Below are positions 29,831 through 39,714 of a stretch of 64,000 nt of DNA, in pieces. The notes under the pieces were generated by a model. That model worked only from the letters and a program-made list of their open reading frames with translations, searched no databases and was not told the origin of the DNA. The position numbers and the translations under genes were made by a program. Each line of letters opens with the position of its first letter. Position 1 is the first letter of the stretch. The DNA is from Sphingosinicella soli (lineage in GTDB: Bacteria; Pseudomonadota; Alphaproteobacteria; Sphingomonadales; Sphingomonadaceae). The stretch covers positions 31,476 through 95,475 of the forward strand of contig NZ_JACHNZ010000010.1 in NCBI RefSeq assembly GCF_014199685.1. Direction: 5' to 3'.

Positions 29831-30808
29831 TCAGGCGTCCTCGTCGCGCAGCGGGCGGGAAAGCAGGTCGGCGATCACCGCATCCACCGATGCGCTGCCG
29901 TCGAGCAGGCTGCACACCGCGCGCGTGATGGGCATGTCGATGCCCAGCTCGTCTGCCGCCGCGTCCAGAACCGGCGCGGTGAACGCGCCTTCGGCAACCG
30001 TGAGCCGGTCGCTCAGCAGATCGCGCGCGCTCTTGCCTTCGCCGAGCCCGTAGCCCAGCGAAAAGTTGCGCGATTGCGTCGAGGAGCAGGTGAGCACCAG
30101 ATCGCCGAGCCCCGAAAGCCCGCGCATCGTTTCGGAACGCGCGCCCTTGGCGATGCCGAAGCGCAGCATTTCGGCAAAGCCCCGGCTGATAAGCGCGGCG
30201 CGCGCATTTTCGCCGAGCTTTCGCCCGACAACGACGCCGCACGCGATGGCGAGCACGTTCTTGATCGCCCCGCCCACCTCCGCGCCGATCACGTCGTCCG
30301 TCCAGTACGGGCGGAAACGCGGCGCGGCGATGCGCGCCATCAGCCGGTCGGCGAGCGCGCGGTCGGCGCAGGCAAATGTAATCGCGGTCGGCAGCCCCAT
30401 CGCCACCTCGCGGGCGAACGTGGGGCCTGAAAGCACGGCGAGCGGCGCGCCGGGCAGCACGTCCGCCGCCACCTCGCCGACCAGCTTTCGCGTCGCCGCC
30501 TCGATGCCCTTGGCGCACAGCACGATCGGCGTGCCCCGGCTGGGCACACGCTCCAGCACGCTGCGCACATGCTGCGCGGGCGCAACGACGAGCAGCATGT
30601 CGCAATCGCCGAGCGCGCCGAGATCGCTCGTCGCCGTAATCGTTTCGGAAAGGCGCACGCCGGGCAGGAACAGCGTGTTCTCGCGGGCCGTGTTGACACC
30701 CTGCACCACCTCCGGCTCGCGCGCCCACAGCAGCACGTCGCCGCCCGAGGCCGCGACCTCCGCAAGTGCGGTGCCCCACGCGCCGCCGCCGATCACACCG
30801 ACCTTCAT
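29831..30808 (-). CDS. gpsA: NAD(P)+-dependent glycerol-3-phosphate dehydrogenase
   Basis: Reduces dihydroxyacetone phosphate to sn-glycerol-3-phosphate for phospholipid synthesis. The 325-aa product has [10 protein letters not shown] at the N-terminus, [12 protein letters not shown], the catalytic lysine in [13 protein letters not shown], the glycerol-phosphate-binding [23 protein letters not shown] and [12 protein letters not shown]. The ATG at 30808 overlaps the tsaD stop (ATGA), so the two genes are translated together. Confidence 0.96.
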   Translation of the reverse strand: MKVGVIGGGAWGTALAEVAASGGDVLLWAREPEVVQGVNTARENTLFLPGVRLSETITATSDLGALGDCDMLLVVAPAQHVRSVLERVPSRGTPIVLCAKGIEAATRKLVGEVAADVLPGAPLAVLSGPTFAREVAMGLPTAITFACADRALADRLMARIAAPRFRPYWTDDVIGAEVGGAIKNVLAIACGVVVGRKLGENARAALISRGFAEMLRFGIAKGARSETMRGLSGLGDLVLTCSSTQSRNFSLGYGLGEGKSARDLLSDRLTVAEGAFTAPVLDAAADELGIDMPITRAVCSLLDGSASVDAVIADLLSRPLRDEDA

Positions 30809-31827
30809 GCTTTCACTCCTGCGCCGCGCGCCGGTTCCGCCGCCGGATCGAGCGGCCAGCGCGCGCGCGCCGGCACATCGAGCGCGTCGGTGTATCCGGC
30901 CCGCAACCGTTCGAGTCCCGCCCATGCGATCATCGCGGCATTGTCCGTGCAGAGCGCGAGCGGCGGCGCGCTGAAGCCGATCCCGCGTTCATCGCCGAGC
31001 CGTTGCAGCGCCGCCCGGATCGCGCCGTTCGCCGCCACGCCGCCCGCCACGACAAGCCGCGTCGCCTCGGGCATCCGGTCCATCGCGAGTCGCGTCCGGT
31101 CGACGAGGCAATCGACGACCGCCTGCTGAAAACTCGCCGCCAGATCGGGAACCGAGCCCCCGGCCGCGCGCAGCACGGCGCTTTTCAGCCCCGCGAACGA
31201 GAAGTTAGAATCCCCGCTCCCCACGAGCGGACGCGGCAGCGGCACCGCCTTCGGATTGCCCTCGCGCGCCGCGCGCTCCACGGCAGGCCCGCCCGGAAAG
31301 CCGAGCCCCAGGATCTTCGCCACCTTGTCGAACGCCTCGCCCGCTGCGTCGTCGATCGTCGTCGCCAGCCGCCGGTAGCGCCCGACGCCGTCCACGCCGA
31401 GCAGCTGGCAATGCCCACCGGAGGTCAGCAGCAGCAGATAGGGAAATTCCAGCGTCGGGTCCGCCAGCCGCGCCGAAAGCGCGTGACCTTCCAGGTGGTT
31501 CACCGCAACCAGCGGCTTGCCGCTCGCCAGCGCCAGCGCCTTGCCGGTCACGAGCCCGACCATCACCCCGCCGATCAGCCCCGGCCCCGCCGTCGCCGCG
31601 ACGGCATCGAGATCGCCGAAACCCAGCCCCGCCTCCGCCATCACCGCCTCGACGAGCGGCGCCAGCCTGTCCACATGCGCGCGCGCCGCAATCTCGGGCA
31701 CGACGCCGCCATAGGGGCGGTGCGCCTCCTCCTGCCCGGCGATACGCTCGGCAAGGATGGTGCGGTTTCCGTCGACGAGCGCTGCGGCGGTTTCGTCGCA
31801 ACTCGATTCAAGACCCAGAACGATCAT
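30805..31827 (-). CDS. tsaD: tRNA N6-adenosine threonylcarbamoyltransferase TsaD
   Basis: Transfers threonylcarbamoyl to A37 of ANN-decoding tRNAs, with TsaB/TsaE. The 340-aa product has [15 protein letters not shown], the metal-binding histidine helix in [51 protein letters not shown] and the C-terminal [10 protein letters not shown] with [12 protein letters not shown]. The ATG at 31827 matches the conserved [11 protein letters not shown] start. It is divergent from hemC with only 37 bases between the start codons. Confidence 0.97.
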   Translation of the reverse strand: MIVLGLESSCDETAAALVDGNRTILAERIAGQEEAHRPYGGVVPEIAARAHVDRLAPLVEAVMAEAGLGFGDLDAVAATAGPGLIGGVMVGLVTGKALALASGKPLVAVNHLEGHALSARLADPTLEFPYLLLLTSGGHCQLLGVDGVGRYRRLATTIDDAAGEAFDKVAKILGLGFPGGPAVERAAREGNPKAVPLPRPLVGSGDSNFSFAGLKSAVLRAAGGSVPDLAASFQQAVVDCLVDRTRLAMDRMPEATRLVVAGGVAANGAIRAALQRLGDERGIGFSAPPLALCTDNAAMIAWAGLERLRAGYTDALDVPARARWPLDPAAEPARGAGVKA

Positions 31828-31864
31828 ATTGTCTCCGCGCTCGTAACTAGATACGCCGCCCCCC

Positions 31865-32791
31865 ATGCACAAGGCTGAGCCTCTGAAACTCGGAACGCGC
31901 GGGTCGCCGCTCGCGCTCGTCCAGGCGCGCGCCGCCGCCGCCGCGCTTGTCGCCGCCCACGGCTGGGCCGAAGACAGCGTCGAGATCGTCCCGATCAAGA
32001 CCACCGGCGACAAGGTGCAGGACCGCCCCCTCGCCGAGATCGGCGGCAAGGCGCTGTGGACCAAGGAGCTGGACCGCGCGCTCCTCGCGGGCGACATCGA
32101 TTTCGCGGTCCATTCCGCCAAGGACATGGAGAGCGTTCGCCCGGAAGCCATCGCGCTCGCCGCCGCGCTGCCCCGCGCCGATGTGCGCGAGCGGATCATC
32201 GGCGTCTCCGGCCTCGATGCGCTCACGCCGGGCATGCGGGTCGGCACCACCTCGCCGCGCCGCGCCGCGCAGCTTCTCGCGCGTGTCCCCGGCCTCGGCC
32301 TCGTGCCGTTTCGCGGCAATGTCGCCACCCGCCTCGCCCGCATCGACGCCGGAGAGGCGGACGCCACGCTGCTGGCGAGCGCCGGGCTGGAACGGCTCGG
32401 CCTGCACGCCATCGGCGCGTTTATCCCGGTCGAGACGCTGTTGCCCGCCCCCGGTCAGGCGATCATCGCGATCGAGGCGCGCGCGGGCGATTCCGCCATG
32501 CTCGGCCGCCTCGCGGCGATCACCGACGCCGATACCATGACGGCGCTTGTCGCCGAACGCGCCTTTGCCGCCGCGCTCGGCGGCAGCTGTCACAGCCCGG
32601 TCGCCGCCCTCGCCGTGCGCGACGGCGACGCCTTTCATCTTCGCGCCGAAATCCTCAGCCCAGACGGGCGGGAACGTATCGCGGAAGAAACGCGTTTCCC
32701 GGCTGCCGATGCGGCCTCCGCCGGTCGTGCGCTTGCAAGGACCATTCTCAATCGGGCGTCGCCCGCGCTTCGGAGCCTGTTCGTCGCATGA
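31865..32791 (+). CDS. hemC: Hydroxymethylbilane synthase (porphobilinogen deaminase)
   Basis: Joins four porphobilinogens into hydroxymethylbilane for heme and cobalamin synthesis. The 308-aa product has [38 protein letters not shown], the catalytic region [29 protein letters not shown] and the cysteine that holds the dipyrromethane cofactor in [14 protein letters not shown]. It starts the hemC-hemD-mic60-like operon. The promoter must lie within the 37 bases shared with tsaD or inside the tsaD start region; I see no clear boxes. Confidence 0.97.
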   Translation: MHKAEPLKLGTRGSPLALVQARAAAAALVAAHGWAEDSVEIVPIKTTGDKVQDRPLAEIGGKALWTKELDRALLAGDIDFAVHSAKDMESVRPEAIALAAALPRADVRERIIGVSGLDALTPGMRVGTTSPRRAAQLLARVPGLGLVPFRGNVATRLARIDAGEADATLLASAGLERLGLHAIGAFIPVETLLPAPGQAIIAIEARAGDSAMLGRLAAITDADTMTALVAERAFAAALGGSCHSPVAALAVRDGDAFHLRAEILSPDGRERIAEETRFPAADAASAGRALARTILNRASPALRSLFVA

Positions 32792-33495
32792 CCCGCGTTC
32801 TCATCACCCGTCCGCACCCCGGCGCCGGGGAAACGGCTGCGCGCATCCTTGCGCTCGGCCATGAGCCTGTCGTGGCCCCGCTTTTCGAAATCACCGCCCG
32901 GCAGTGGGCCGCGCCCGCCGCGATGCCCGACGCCGTGATGTTCACGAGCGCTGCCGCGCCGCGCGAAGGCGGGCCCGCGATGGCATCGTTTCTGGCGCTG
33001 CCCTGCTTCTGCGTGGGCGCGCGGACCGCTGCGGCAGCGCGCCTCGCCGGCTTCACCGACGTTCGCGCGCCGGATGTGGACGATGGCGGCGCGCTGCTCG
33101 CTGCCATAGCGGCGGCGGGCAAGGTCAGCGTGCTTCATCTGTGCGGCCTTGAAATCGCAGGCTATGCACCACCCCCCGGCCTGCGGCTGGATCGGCGTGT
33201 CGTCTACGGCGCCAGCCTGCACGGCTGGACGGACGAAGAGCGCGAGACGGCGCGCGGCGCGGACGTCGCGCTCGTCTATTCTCCGCGCGGCGGAGAAGCG
33301 CTTGCCGCCGCGCTCGGGGCAGGCCGCAGCAATGTCCGTCTGGCCGCGATCAGCCGCAACGCCGCAAGTGCGGCCGGAGACGGCTGGGCCGCCCGCGCCG
33401 TCGCGGCCCGCCCCGAAGAGGATGCGCTGTTTGCGGCGGCGAAGCTGTTGTGCGAGAAGCAGGCTGACAAGGCACCGCTGACGAGGACCGGATGA
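32788..33495 (+). CDS. hemD: Uroporphyrinogen-III synthase
   Basis: Cyclises hydroxymethylbilane with inversion of ring D. HemD sequences diverge strongly; the 235-aa protein is assigned from the N-terminal VLITRPHPGAGETAARILALGHEPVVAPLFEI, the mid-chain FTSAAAPREG, FCVGARTAAAARLAGF and LVYSPRGGEALAAALG, which match the two-domain pattern. It directly follows hemC by an ATGA overlap and itself overlaps the next gene by 4 bases. It is slightly short (usual 240-260 aa) but complete. Confidence 0.88.
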   Translation: MTRVLITRPHPGAGETAARILALGHEPVVAPLFEITARQWAAPAAMPDAVMFTSAAAPREGGPAMASFLALPCFCVGARTAAAARLAGFTDVRAPDVDDGGALLAAIAAAGKVSVLHLCGLEIAGYAPPPGLRLDRRVVYGASLHGWTDEERETARGADVALVYSPRGGEALAAALGAGRSNVRLAAISRNAASAAGDGWAARAVAARPEEDALFAAAKLLCEKQADKAPLTRTG

Positions 33496-34571
33496 TCGAC
33501 GACGAAACCCGCGAAACGCATCGCCCGCGCAGCGCTGTCCCCTGGGTGGTGGCCGCGGCACTGGTGCTGTTTGCCGCGGGGCTCCTGCTCAGCCCCTGGT
33601 TCGAAACCAACGTCCGCACGCGCCTGCCCGGCGCACTGCAACGCCCCGATGTCGTATCGCTCGCCGCGCGCATGGAGCGCGAAGCGGGCACGATCTCGGC
33701 GCTCGAATCCCGCGTCACCGCGCTCGAACGGCGTCCCGCACAGGCCCCGCCGCTCGGCGATGTCGACGCGACACCGCCGGCGCTCAACGATCCGATACCG
33801 CTTGCGCTCGGCACCGGACCAGGCTCCGAACGTCTTGCAAGGCTGGAAGCGCGCATTGAAGCGCTCGATCGCGGCCAGGCACAGGCATCGACGCGCCTCG
33901 ATAATATTTCCGCAGAGCTTGCCGGGTTCAACGTCAAGATCGAACAGATCGGCGGCAATGCCTCGCGCTCCATCGCGGCTGCCGCCGCCAGCGCGGAAAA
34001 AGCGCGCGGCGTGCTGCTGGTCACGGCCGCGCGGCGCGCAGCCGAGCAGGGCCAGAGCCTTGCGGTGCTGGCTCCCGCGCTGCGCCGCCATTTCGCCGCC
34101 GCCGATGCCGAAGCTGTCGAGCGCCTGCTCACCGCGTCTCCCGAGACACCGACGCTCGCCGTGCTGCGCCGCCGCTTCGACGAAATCCGCCCCCAGCTCT
34201 CCGAAAGCGCCGCGCCGGAACGGACGGCCACGCTCTGGGAGCAATTCAAGTCCGGGGTCGCCGGGCTTGTCCATATCCGTGAAAAGGGCACTGCCGCCGC
34301 GCGAAACGCCAACGACGCCCGCCTTGCGGACATGGCGACGCGGATTTCGCAGGGCGATGTCGCGGGCGCCCTCCTGACCCTGCAGCGGCTTCCTGCGCGC
34401 ACGCAGCAGCTCGCCCGCCAGTGGCGCATTTCGGCCCAGGCTTACGCGAACACCCACGGCGCGCTGCAGCAGCTTGAAGCCTCCGTGCTTCTCGAAGACA
34501 CCGATCTGCCGCTCACAGCGCCCCCGAATGCCCCTGCGAACGCGCAGCAGGCGACGACACAGTCGCTGTAG
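33492..34571 (+). CDS. Mitofilin/Mic60-like inner-membrane protein
   Basis: A 359-aa protein with one N-terminal transmembrane segment (about 16-34), a coiled-coil region (about 50-75 and 110-155) and a C-terminal helical part (ATLWEQFKSGVAGLVHIREKG, ARQWRISAQAYANTHGALQQLE). This layout and its position after hemC-hemD match the alphaproteobacterial Mic60 relatives, which shape inner-membrane folds and contact the outer membrane. The usual next gene, hemY, is not here: terC follows. Assignment rests on architecture and synteny, since sequence conservation is low. Confidence 0.75.
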   Translation: MIDDETRETHRPRSAVPWVVAAALVLFAAGLLLSPWFETNVRTRLPGALQRPDVVSLAARMEREAGTISALESRVTALERRPAQAPPLGDVDATPPALNDPIPLALGTGPGSERLARLEARIEALDRGQAQASTRLDNISAELAGFNVKIEQIGGNASRSIAAAAASAEKARGVLLVTAARRAAEQGQSLAVLAPALRRHFAAADAEAVERLLTASPETPTLAVLRRRFDEIRPQLSESAAPERTATLWEQFKSGVAGLVHIREKGTAAARNANDARLADMATRISQGDVAGALLTLQRLPARTQQLARQWRISAQAYANTHGALQQLEASVLLEDTDLPLTAPPNAPANAQQATTQSL

Positions 34572-34627
34572 GCGGGCGAAACCAGAATGTCCTTTCGTAA
34601 ATCAACCCGAATCAAGACAGGCGAATA

Positions 34628-35377
34628 ATGGAAAGCCTTATCGAACTGTTCTCGCAGCCAGCCACATGGGCGGCGCTGATTACTCTGATCGCGATGGAAG
34701 TCGTGCTCGGCATCGACAACCTCATCTTCATCTCGATCCTCACCAACAAGCTGCCGGAGCACCAGCGCGAAAAGGGGCGGCGCATCGGCATCGGCCTCGC
34801 GCTCATCATGCGCCTCGGCCTGCTTGCGACCGTGGCCTTCATCGTCACGCTGGTCGAGCCGGTGATCGAGGTTTTCGGGCAGGGTTTCTCGTGGCGCGAC
34901 ATCATCCTCATCGCGGGCGGCCTGTTCCTCGTCTGGAAAGCCACGAAGGAAATCCATCACAGCGTCGATCCCGCACCTAGCGGCGACGTCTTCGATACGA
35001 GCAGGGTCGTGATGACGTTCGGGGCTGCGATCACGCAGATCATCCTCCTCGATCTCGTCTTCTCGATCGATTCGATCATCACCGCCGTGGGCATGACCGA
35101 GCATGTGCCGATCATGGTCGTCGCCGTTGTTGTTGCGGTCCTCTGCATGCTGCTCGCCGCGAACCCGCTCGCCAACTTCATCGACAAGAACCCCACGGTC
35201 GTCATGCTCGCGCTCGGCTTCCTGCTGATGATCGGCACCACGCTGATTGCCGAGGGCTTCGGCGCGCACGTGCCGAAGGGCTATATTTACGCGGCAATGG
35301 CCTTCTCGATCCTCGTCGAGGTTCTGAACATTCTGTCGCGCCGCGCGAAGCAGCGCAGCCAGGGGAAGAAAGATTGA
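34628..35377 (+). CDS. TerC-family integral membrane protein
   Basis: A 249-aa membrane protein with about seven hydrophobic segments. The two acidic signatures of TerC proteins are present: [15 protein letters not shown] near residues 25-39 and [18 protein letters not shown] near 139-156, and both contain Asp inside a membrane helix. Members export metal ions such as Mn2+ or act in tellurite-linked stress, often assisting metalation of exported enzymes. Which ion is handled here is unknown. Its stop overlaps the TTG of the RNase D-like gene. Confidence 0.88.
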   Translation: MESLIELFSQPATWAALITLIAMEVVLGIDNLIFISILTNKLPEHQREKGRRIGIGLALIMRLGLLATVAFIVTLVEPVIEVFGQGFSWRDIILIAGGLFLVWKATKEIHHSVDPAPSGDVFDTSRVVMTFGAAITQIILLDLVFSIDSIITAVGMTEHVPIMVVAVVVAVLCMLLAANPLANFIDKNPTVVMLALGFLLMIGTTLIAEGFGAHVPKGYIYAAMAFSILVEVLNILSRRAKQRSQGKKD

Positions 35378-35991
35378 CCGCCTATCTTCACAAGGGCGAC
35401 CTGCCCGCAGACGTGCTCGCCCCCGGCGCCATCGCCGTGGACTGCGAGGCGATGGGCCTCAACCAGCTGCGTGACCGGCTCTGCGTCGTGCAGCTTTCGG
35501 ACGGCGGCGGCGACGAGCATCTCGTGCAGTTTCCGCTCGGGAGGTTCGACGCGCCGAACCTCAGCGCCGTGCTCACCGATCCCGGCCGGCTCAAGATCCT
35601 GCATTTCGCGCGCTTCGACGTGGCGCTCATCCAGCAGTATCTCGGCATCGTGATGACGCCGATCTGGTGCACCAAGATCGCCTCGAAGCTCGTGCGCACC
35701 TACACTGATCGCCACGGGCTGAAGGATCTGGTGCGCGAGGTGCTGGGCGCGGAGATTTCCAAGCAGCAGCAGTCGTCGGATTGGGGGGCGGACACGCTCA
35801 GCGATGCGCAGATCGAATATGCCGCGTCCGACGTGCGCTATCTGCACCGCATCAAGGCGGTCCTGGAGGAACGGCTGGAACGCGAAGGCCGGACAGCGCT
35901 TGCGCAGGCGTGCTTCGATTTCCTGCCGGCGCGCGCCGCGCTCGACCTTGCCGGCTGGGCCGACAAGGACATCTTCAGCCACGAAAGCTGA
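35374..35991 (+). CDS. rnd: Short RNase D-type 3'-5' exonuclease
   Basis: A DEDDy exonuclease of 205 aa: [22 protein letters not shown] (motif I DxE), [12 protein letters not shown] (motif II), [12 protein letters not shown], and [12 protein letters not shown] (motif III, Tyr and Asp). It lacks the C-terminal HRDC domains of E. coli RNase D (about 375 aa) and so is the compact form seen beside lpt genes in alphaproteobacteria. It probably trims tRNA or other RNA 3' ends. The TTG start overlaps the terC stop. lptC starts four bases after its end. Confidence 0.87.
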   Translation: MTAYLHKGDLPADVLAPGAIAVDCEAMGLNQLRDRLCVVQLSDGGGDEHLVQFPLGRFDAPNLSAVLTDPGRLKILHFARFDVALIQQYLGIVMTPIWCTKIASKLVRTYTDRHGLKDLVREVLGAEISKQQQSSDWGADTLSDAQIEYAASDVRYLHRIKAVLEERLEREGRTALAQACFDFLPARAALDLAGWADKDIFSHES

Positions 35992-35995
35992 GGCA

Positions 35996-36625
35996 ATGAC
36001 GCAGACCGCCGACGAACTTGCCAGCGACCGCCGCCGCTGGGCGATGCCGGGCAGTGCGTGGGATCGGCAGGTCGTCGTCCTGAAACGCCTGCTGCCCGCG
36101 ACGGCTGTGGCCATTTTTCTCGCATGCCTCATCTGGCCGCTCACCGCGCGGCAGGAATTCAGCTTCATCCTGTCGCGCGACGGGGTGGAAAAGGCCCGCG
36201 AACGTCTGCGCATGGAAGCGCCGATGTATCGGGGGGAAGACAGCAAGGGCCGCCCGTTCAGCATTCTGGCGGACGAGGCGCTGCAGCGTTCCTCGAATAC
36301 GCCCGTCGTCGAACTGAAGCGCATCGAGGCGAGTCTCGAAATGCTCGAAGGCACCGCGACGGTCACCGCGCCGAGCGGGCGCTACGACCTTGAAGCGGAA
36401 AGGCTCAACGTCCTCGGCCCGGTCGTCTTCCACCGCCCGGACGGCTTCGTTCTGCAAACCGGCGACGTCGCGGTAGACCTGCCGACGCGCAAGGTCACCA
36501 GTGCCGGACGCGTTAGCGGCAGGATGCCGCTCGGCGCGTTTTCCGCGTCCCGTCTCGACGCCGATATGGAAACGCGCGTTGTCACCTTGTCAGGCGGCGT
36601 GAAAATGCGGATTACGCAGCGATGA
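35996..36625 (+). CDS. lptC: LPS export protein LptC
   Basis: A 209-aa inner-membrane-anchored periplasmic protein that receives LPS from LptBFG and passes it to LptA. One N-terminal transmembrane segment (about 30-52) is followed by a beta-jellyroll half typical of LptC (PFSILADEALQRSSNTPVVELKRIEASLEM, GRYDLEAERLNVLGPVVFHRPDGF, ITQR). The ATG at 35996 has TGAGG just before it. It overlaps lptA by an ATGA. Family conservation is low, so the call leans partly on synteny. Confidence 0.88.
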   Translation: MTQTADELASDRRRWAMPGSAWDRQVVVLKRLLPATAVAIFLACLIWPLTARQEFSFILSRDGVEKARERLRMEAPMYRGEDSKGRPFSILADEALQRSSNTPVVELKRIEASLEMLEGTATVTAPSGRYDLEAERLNVLGPVVFHRPDGFVLQTGDVAVDLPTRKVTSAGRVSGRMPLGAFSASRLDADMETRVVTLSGGVKMRITQR

Positions 36626-37158
36626 TCCGTTCCGCACTCCTCCTCGCCGCAGCCACCGCGCTTGCCCTTCCCCTTGCAGCCTCCGCGCAGAGCGGCTTCG
36701 GCAACTCCGCGCTGAAGGGGCACGACACGCGCGCGCCCATCGATATCGATGCCGCGCGCATCGAAGTGCGGGACCGCGAATCGCAGGCGATCTTTTCAGG
36801 CGACGTCCGCGTCGTGCAGGGAAACATGACCCTCGGCGCTGCGGGGATGCGCGTCTTCTACGAAAACGCGGCGGGCGGGAACCTCGCGATCAACCGCCTC
36901 GACGCCGAAGGCAGCGTCCAGCTCGTCAGCCCCAGCGAGCGGGTCAGCTCACGTCTCGGCATCTACGATGTCCAGACCCGCCGGATCACCTTCGTCGGCG
37001 GCGTCGTGCTCAATCGCGGCGACAGCGTGCTGCGCGGCGAACGGCTGGTCATCGACCTTGAAAGCGGGCGGTCGACGCTCGACGGATCGGCAAGCTCCGC
37101 AAGCGGCGCGCCCCGCGTCACCGGCCGTTTCGTGGTGCCCCCTCGCGGCGGCCAATAG
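36622..37158 (+). CDS. lptA: LPS transport periplasmic protein LptA
   Basis: A 178-aa OstA-type protein forming the periplasmic bridge for LPS. It has a signal peptide (MIRSALLLAAATALALPLAASA, cut near AQS), then a jellyroll with IDIDAARIEVRDRESQAIFSGDVRVVQGNMTLGAAGMRVFYE, TFVGGVVLNRGDSVLRGERLVIDLESGRS and a flexible Ser/Gly/Pro tail. A 133-base gap separates it from lptB, which suggests a separate promoter there. Confidence 0.93.
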   Translation: MIRSALLLAAATALALPLAASAQSGFGNSALKGHDTRAPIDIDAARIEVRDRESQAIFSGDVRVVQGNMTLGAAGMRVFYENAAGGNLAINRLDAEGSVQLVSPSERVSSRLGIYDVQTRRITFVGGVVLNRGDSVLRGERLVIDLESGRSTLDGSASSASGAPRVTGRFVVPPRGGQ

Positions 37159-37239
37159 CCGCCTGCACAATCCTTTTTACGCTGTTTCGTCCCGTTCGGC
37201 TTGCATTGCCGAAACCGACCATGCACAAATTGCGCCAAC

Positions 37240-37255
37240 TGGCGCACAGCCTGCA
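37240..37255 (+). promoter_or_regulatory. Candidate sigma-54 (-24/-12) promoter upstream of lptB-rpoN
   Basis: TGGCGCACAGCCTGCA has GG and GC spaced exactly as in the sigma-54 consensus TGGCAC-N5-TTGC; positions 1-4, 6 and 13-15 of that consensus agree. The start site would fall near 37266, about 26 bases before lptB. Because rpoN is downstream, this could be an autoregulatory site. The same bases form one arm of a TGCGCCA/TGGCGCA hairpin, so the match may be chance. No enhancer site was identified. Confidence 0.3.
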
Positions 37256-37291
37256 TTTGTCGTTAAGTATTCGTGAGGTAGAAAACCCGGC

Positions 37292-38062
37292 ATGAACGAC
37301 GTCCTGACGATGGAGCACGAGACTTCCGCGGTCGATACGGAGCGCGGGCTCGCCGTCGTGTCGATCGGCAAGCGCTACGACAAGCGCGTCGTGCTGCGCG
37401 ACGTGTCGCTCGGCGTGCGGCGCGGAGAGGTCGTCGGCCTGCTTGGGCCGAACGGCGCGGGCAAGACCACCTGCTTCTATTCGATCATGGGTCTCGTGAT
37501 GCCCGATTCGGGCCGTATCCTTCTCGACGGCATCGATATCACCGGGCTCCCCATGTATCGCCGCGCCGCGCTCGGCGTCGGTTATCTTCCCCAGGAAACC
37601 TCGATCTTCCGCGGCATGACGGTGGAAGACAACATCCGCGCCGTGCTTGAAATCTCGGAGCCGGACCGGGCGGCGCGCGAGGCGCGGCTCGATCAGCTGC
37701 TCGGCGAGTTTTCCATCGGCCGCCTCCGCAAGGCCCCGGCCATGTCGCTGTCGGGCGGTGAGCGCCGCCGCTGCGAAATCGCGCGCGCGCTGGCCACGAA
37801 CCCGTCCATCATGCTGCTCGACGAGCCGTTCGCGGGTATCGACCCCATTTCGATCGCCGACATCCGCGATCTCGTCAGCCACCTGAAGGACCGCAACATC
37901 GGCGTCCTCATCACCGATCACAATGTTCGCGAAACGCTGGAGATCGTCGACCGCGCCTGCATCATCTACGATGGCCGCGTGCTCTTCGAAGGCACGCCCG
38001 AAGCCCTCGTCGCCGACGAGACGGTGCGCAAGGTCTATCTCGGCGAAGGTTTCAGCCTCTAG
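37292..38062 (+). CDS. lptB: LPS export ATPase LptB
   Basis: Cytoplasmic ABC ATPase that powers LPS extraction with LptFG. The 256-aa product has Walker A GPNGAGKTT near residues 52-60, a Q-loop LPQETSIFRGMTVEDNI, the signature LSGGERRR, Walker B IMLLDEPFAGIDP and the switch histidine in ITDHNVRETL. It starts with an extra 20 residues or so compared with the E. coli protein (241 aa). rpoN starts four bases after its stop. Confidence 0.97.
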   Translation: MNDVLTMEHETSAVDTERGLAVVSIGKRYDKRVVLRDVSLGVRRGEVVGLLGPNGAGKTTCFYSIMGLVMPDSGRILLDGIDITGLPMYRRAALGVGYLPQETSIFRGMTVEDNIRAVLEISEPDRAAREARLDQLLGEFSIGRLRKAPAMSLSGGERRRCEIARALATNPSIMLLDEPFAGIDPISIADIRDLVSHLKDRNIGVLITDHNVRETLEIVDRACIIYDGRVLFEGTPEALVADETVRKVYLGEGFSL

Positions 38063-38066
38063 CGTC

Positions 38067-39590
38067 ATGGCGATCGGTCCGCGTCTTGATCTGAGGCACT
38101 CGCAGCAGCTGGTGATGACCCCCCAGCTGCAGCAGGCGATCAAGCTGCTGGCGCTGTCGAACCTCGAACTCGAAAGCTACATCAACGGCGAGCTGGAGCG
38201 GAACCCGCTGCTCGAAGCTGCGGGCGAGAGCCCGGCCGAGGTCTCCACGGCCGAAATCGCCTCCGACGACTGGTCGGTGCCCGATCCTGCCGGTTCGGAC
38301 CAGCTGATCGCGGCGGGCGGCGGCGATGCCGACGCGCCGCTCGATGTCGATCACGGCGTCGAAACCTTCCACCACGACTGCGCGAGCGACATGCCCGCCC
38401 CCGGCACCGGCGGTCTCGACGGCAGCCTCAGCGTCGCCGGTCCGTCCGTCGCGGGCGCGGGCGGCGGCGAAGACAGCGAGGGTTTCGACGCCACGCTCGC
38501 CGCCGAACTGTCGCTGCACGACATGCTCCTCGCCCAGCTTGCGGGCATGGACCATGTGGAGCAGGCCATCGCCCGCCACATCATCGATCTGATCGACGAG
38601 AGCGGCTATTTCACCGGCGACCTCAATGAAATCGGCGCGCGCCTGCACGTGCCCACCGCCGATGTCGAGGCGGTGCTGAAGATCGTCCAGACCTTCGAGC
38701 CGACGGGCGTCGGCGCGCGCTCGCTCGGCGAGTGCCTGGCGTTGCAGGCGATCGAGGCGGATCGTCACGATCCCGCGATGGCGACGCTGCTGTCGAACCT
38801 CGATCTGCTCGCGCGCGGCGAGATGGCGACGCTGCGCCGCATCTGCGGGGTCGATGCCGAAGACCTTGCCGACATGATCGCCGAACTGCGCGGCTACAAT
38901 CCCAAGCCGGGCCTTGTCTGCGGCGGCGGCCATGCGCAGCCGATCCTGCCCGACATTTTCGTCGCGCGCACCGCGTCGGGCGGCTGGGCGGTCGAGATCA
39001 ACGCCGCGACGCTGCCGCGCCTGCTCGTCAACCGCAGCTATTATGCGGAGCTTTCGGGCACGGGTGGCAAGTCGGCGAAGAGCTTCCTGTCGGATTGCCT
39101 GCAATCCGCGAACTGGCTCATCAAGGCGCTCGATCAGCGCCAGCGCACGATCATCAAGGTGGCGACCGAGCTTGTCCGCCAGCAGGAGGCGTTCTTCCTC
39201 CACGGCGTCCAGCACCTGAAGCCGCTCAACCTCCGCGCCATCGCCGACGCCATCGGCATGCACGAATCGACCGTCAGCCGCGTCACCTCGAACAAGTATC
39301 TGTCGTGCGAGCGCGGCCTGTTCGAGCTGAAATATTTCTTCACCTCGGCGATTCAGGCCTCCGACGGCGGCGACGCCGTCTCCGCCGAATCCGTGAAAAC
39401 CAAGATTCGCGAACTCATCGACAGCGAGCGCGGCGGCAAGATCCTCTCGGACGACAAGCTCGTCGAGCTGCTCAATGAAGCCGGTTTCGACATCGCCCGC
39501 CGCACCGTCGCGAAATACCGCGAAGGCATGGGCATCGGCTCCTCGGTCGAACGCCGCCGCGCCGCCGCGATCCAGAGCGCGGCTGCGTAG
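38067..39590 (+). CDS. rpoN: RNA polymerase sigma-54 factor RpoN
   Basis: A 507-aa alternative sigma factor needing AAA+ activators. The N-terminal Gln/Leu-rich region I (LRHSQQLVMTPQLQQAIKLLALSNLEL) is followed by an acidic region II, the core-binding domain (LAAELSLHDMLLAQL, IARHIIDLIDESGYFTGDL), the helix-turn-helix (LRAIADAIGMHESTVSRVTSNKYL) and the RpoN box near the end (ARRTVAKYREGMGI). The ATG at 38067 is the only sensible start. The gene follows lptB, its usual neighbour in proteobacteria. Confidence 0.97.
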   Translation: MAIGPRLDLRHSQQLVMTPQLQQAIKLLALSNLELESYINGELERNPLLEAAGESPAEVSTAEIASDDWSVPDPAGSDQLIAAGGGDADAPLDVDHGVETFHHDCASDMPAPGTGGLDGSLSVAGPSVAGAGGGEDSEGFDATLAAELSLHDMLLAQLAGMDHVEQAIARHIIDLIDESGYFTGDLNEIGARLHVPTADVEAVLKIVQTFEPTGVGARSLGECLALQAIEADRHDPAMATLLSNLDLLARGEMATLRRICGVDAEDLADMIAELRGYNPKPGLVCGGGHAQPILPDIFVARTASGGWAVEINAATLPRLLVNRSYYAELSGTGGKSAKSFLSDCLQSANWLIKALDQRQRTIIKVATELVRQQEAFFLHGVQHLKPLNLRAIADAIGMHESTVSRVTSNKYLSCERGLFELKYFFTSAIQASDGGDAVSAESVKTKIRELIDSERGGKILSDDKLVELLNEAGFDIARRTVAKYREGMGIGSSVERRRAAAIQSAAA

Positions 39591-39597
39591 AGTGTGT

Positions 39598-39712
39598 TGC
39601 TCCCCCACCCTTCAGGGGAGGGGCCGGGGGTGGGGCCTATCCTCACATGCAACGTGGAGCGGCGGCACCGCCCCTCCCCAACCCCTCCCCTGAAGAGGAG
39701 GGGCTTTCTCAG
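39598..39712. repeat. G-rich intergenic hairpin repeats, copy 3 (inverted pair)
   Basis: The gap between rpoN and the convergent dapD holds two oppositely oriented units: a CCCCCACCCTTCAGGGGAGGGG unit near 39602-39623, and a CCCCAACCCCTCCCCTGAAG unit with AGGAGGGG near 39677-39704 that can fold as a stem and is followed by CTTTCTC. They share the core sequence with the copy at 19972. Together they can form a larger cruciform and probably terminate both genes. Confidence 0.7.
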
Positions 39713-39714
39713 GT

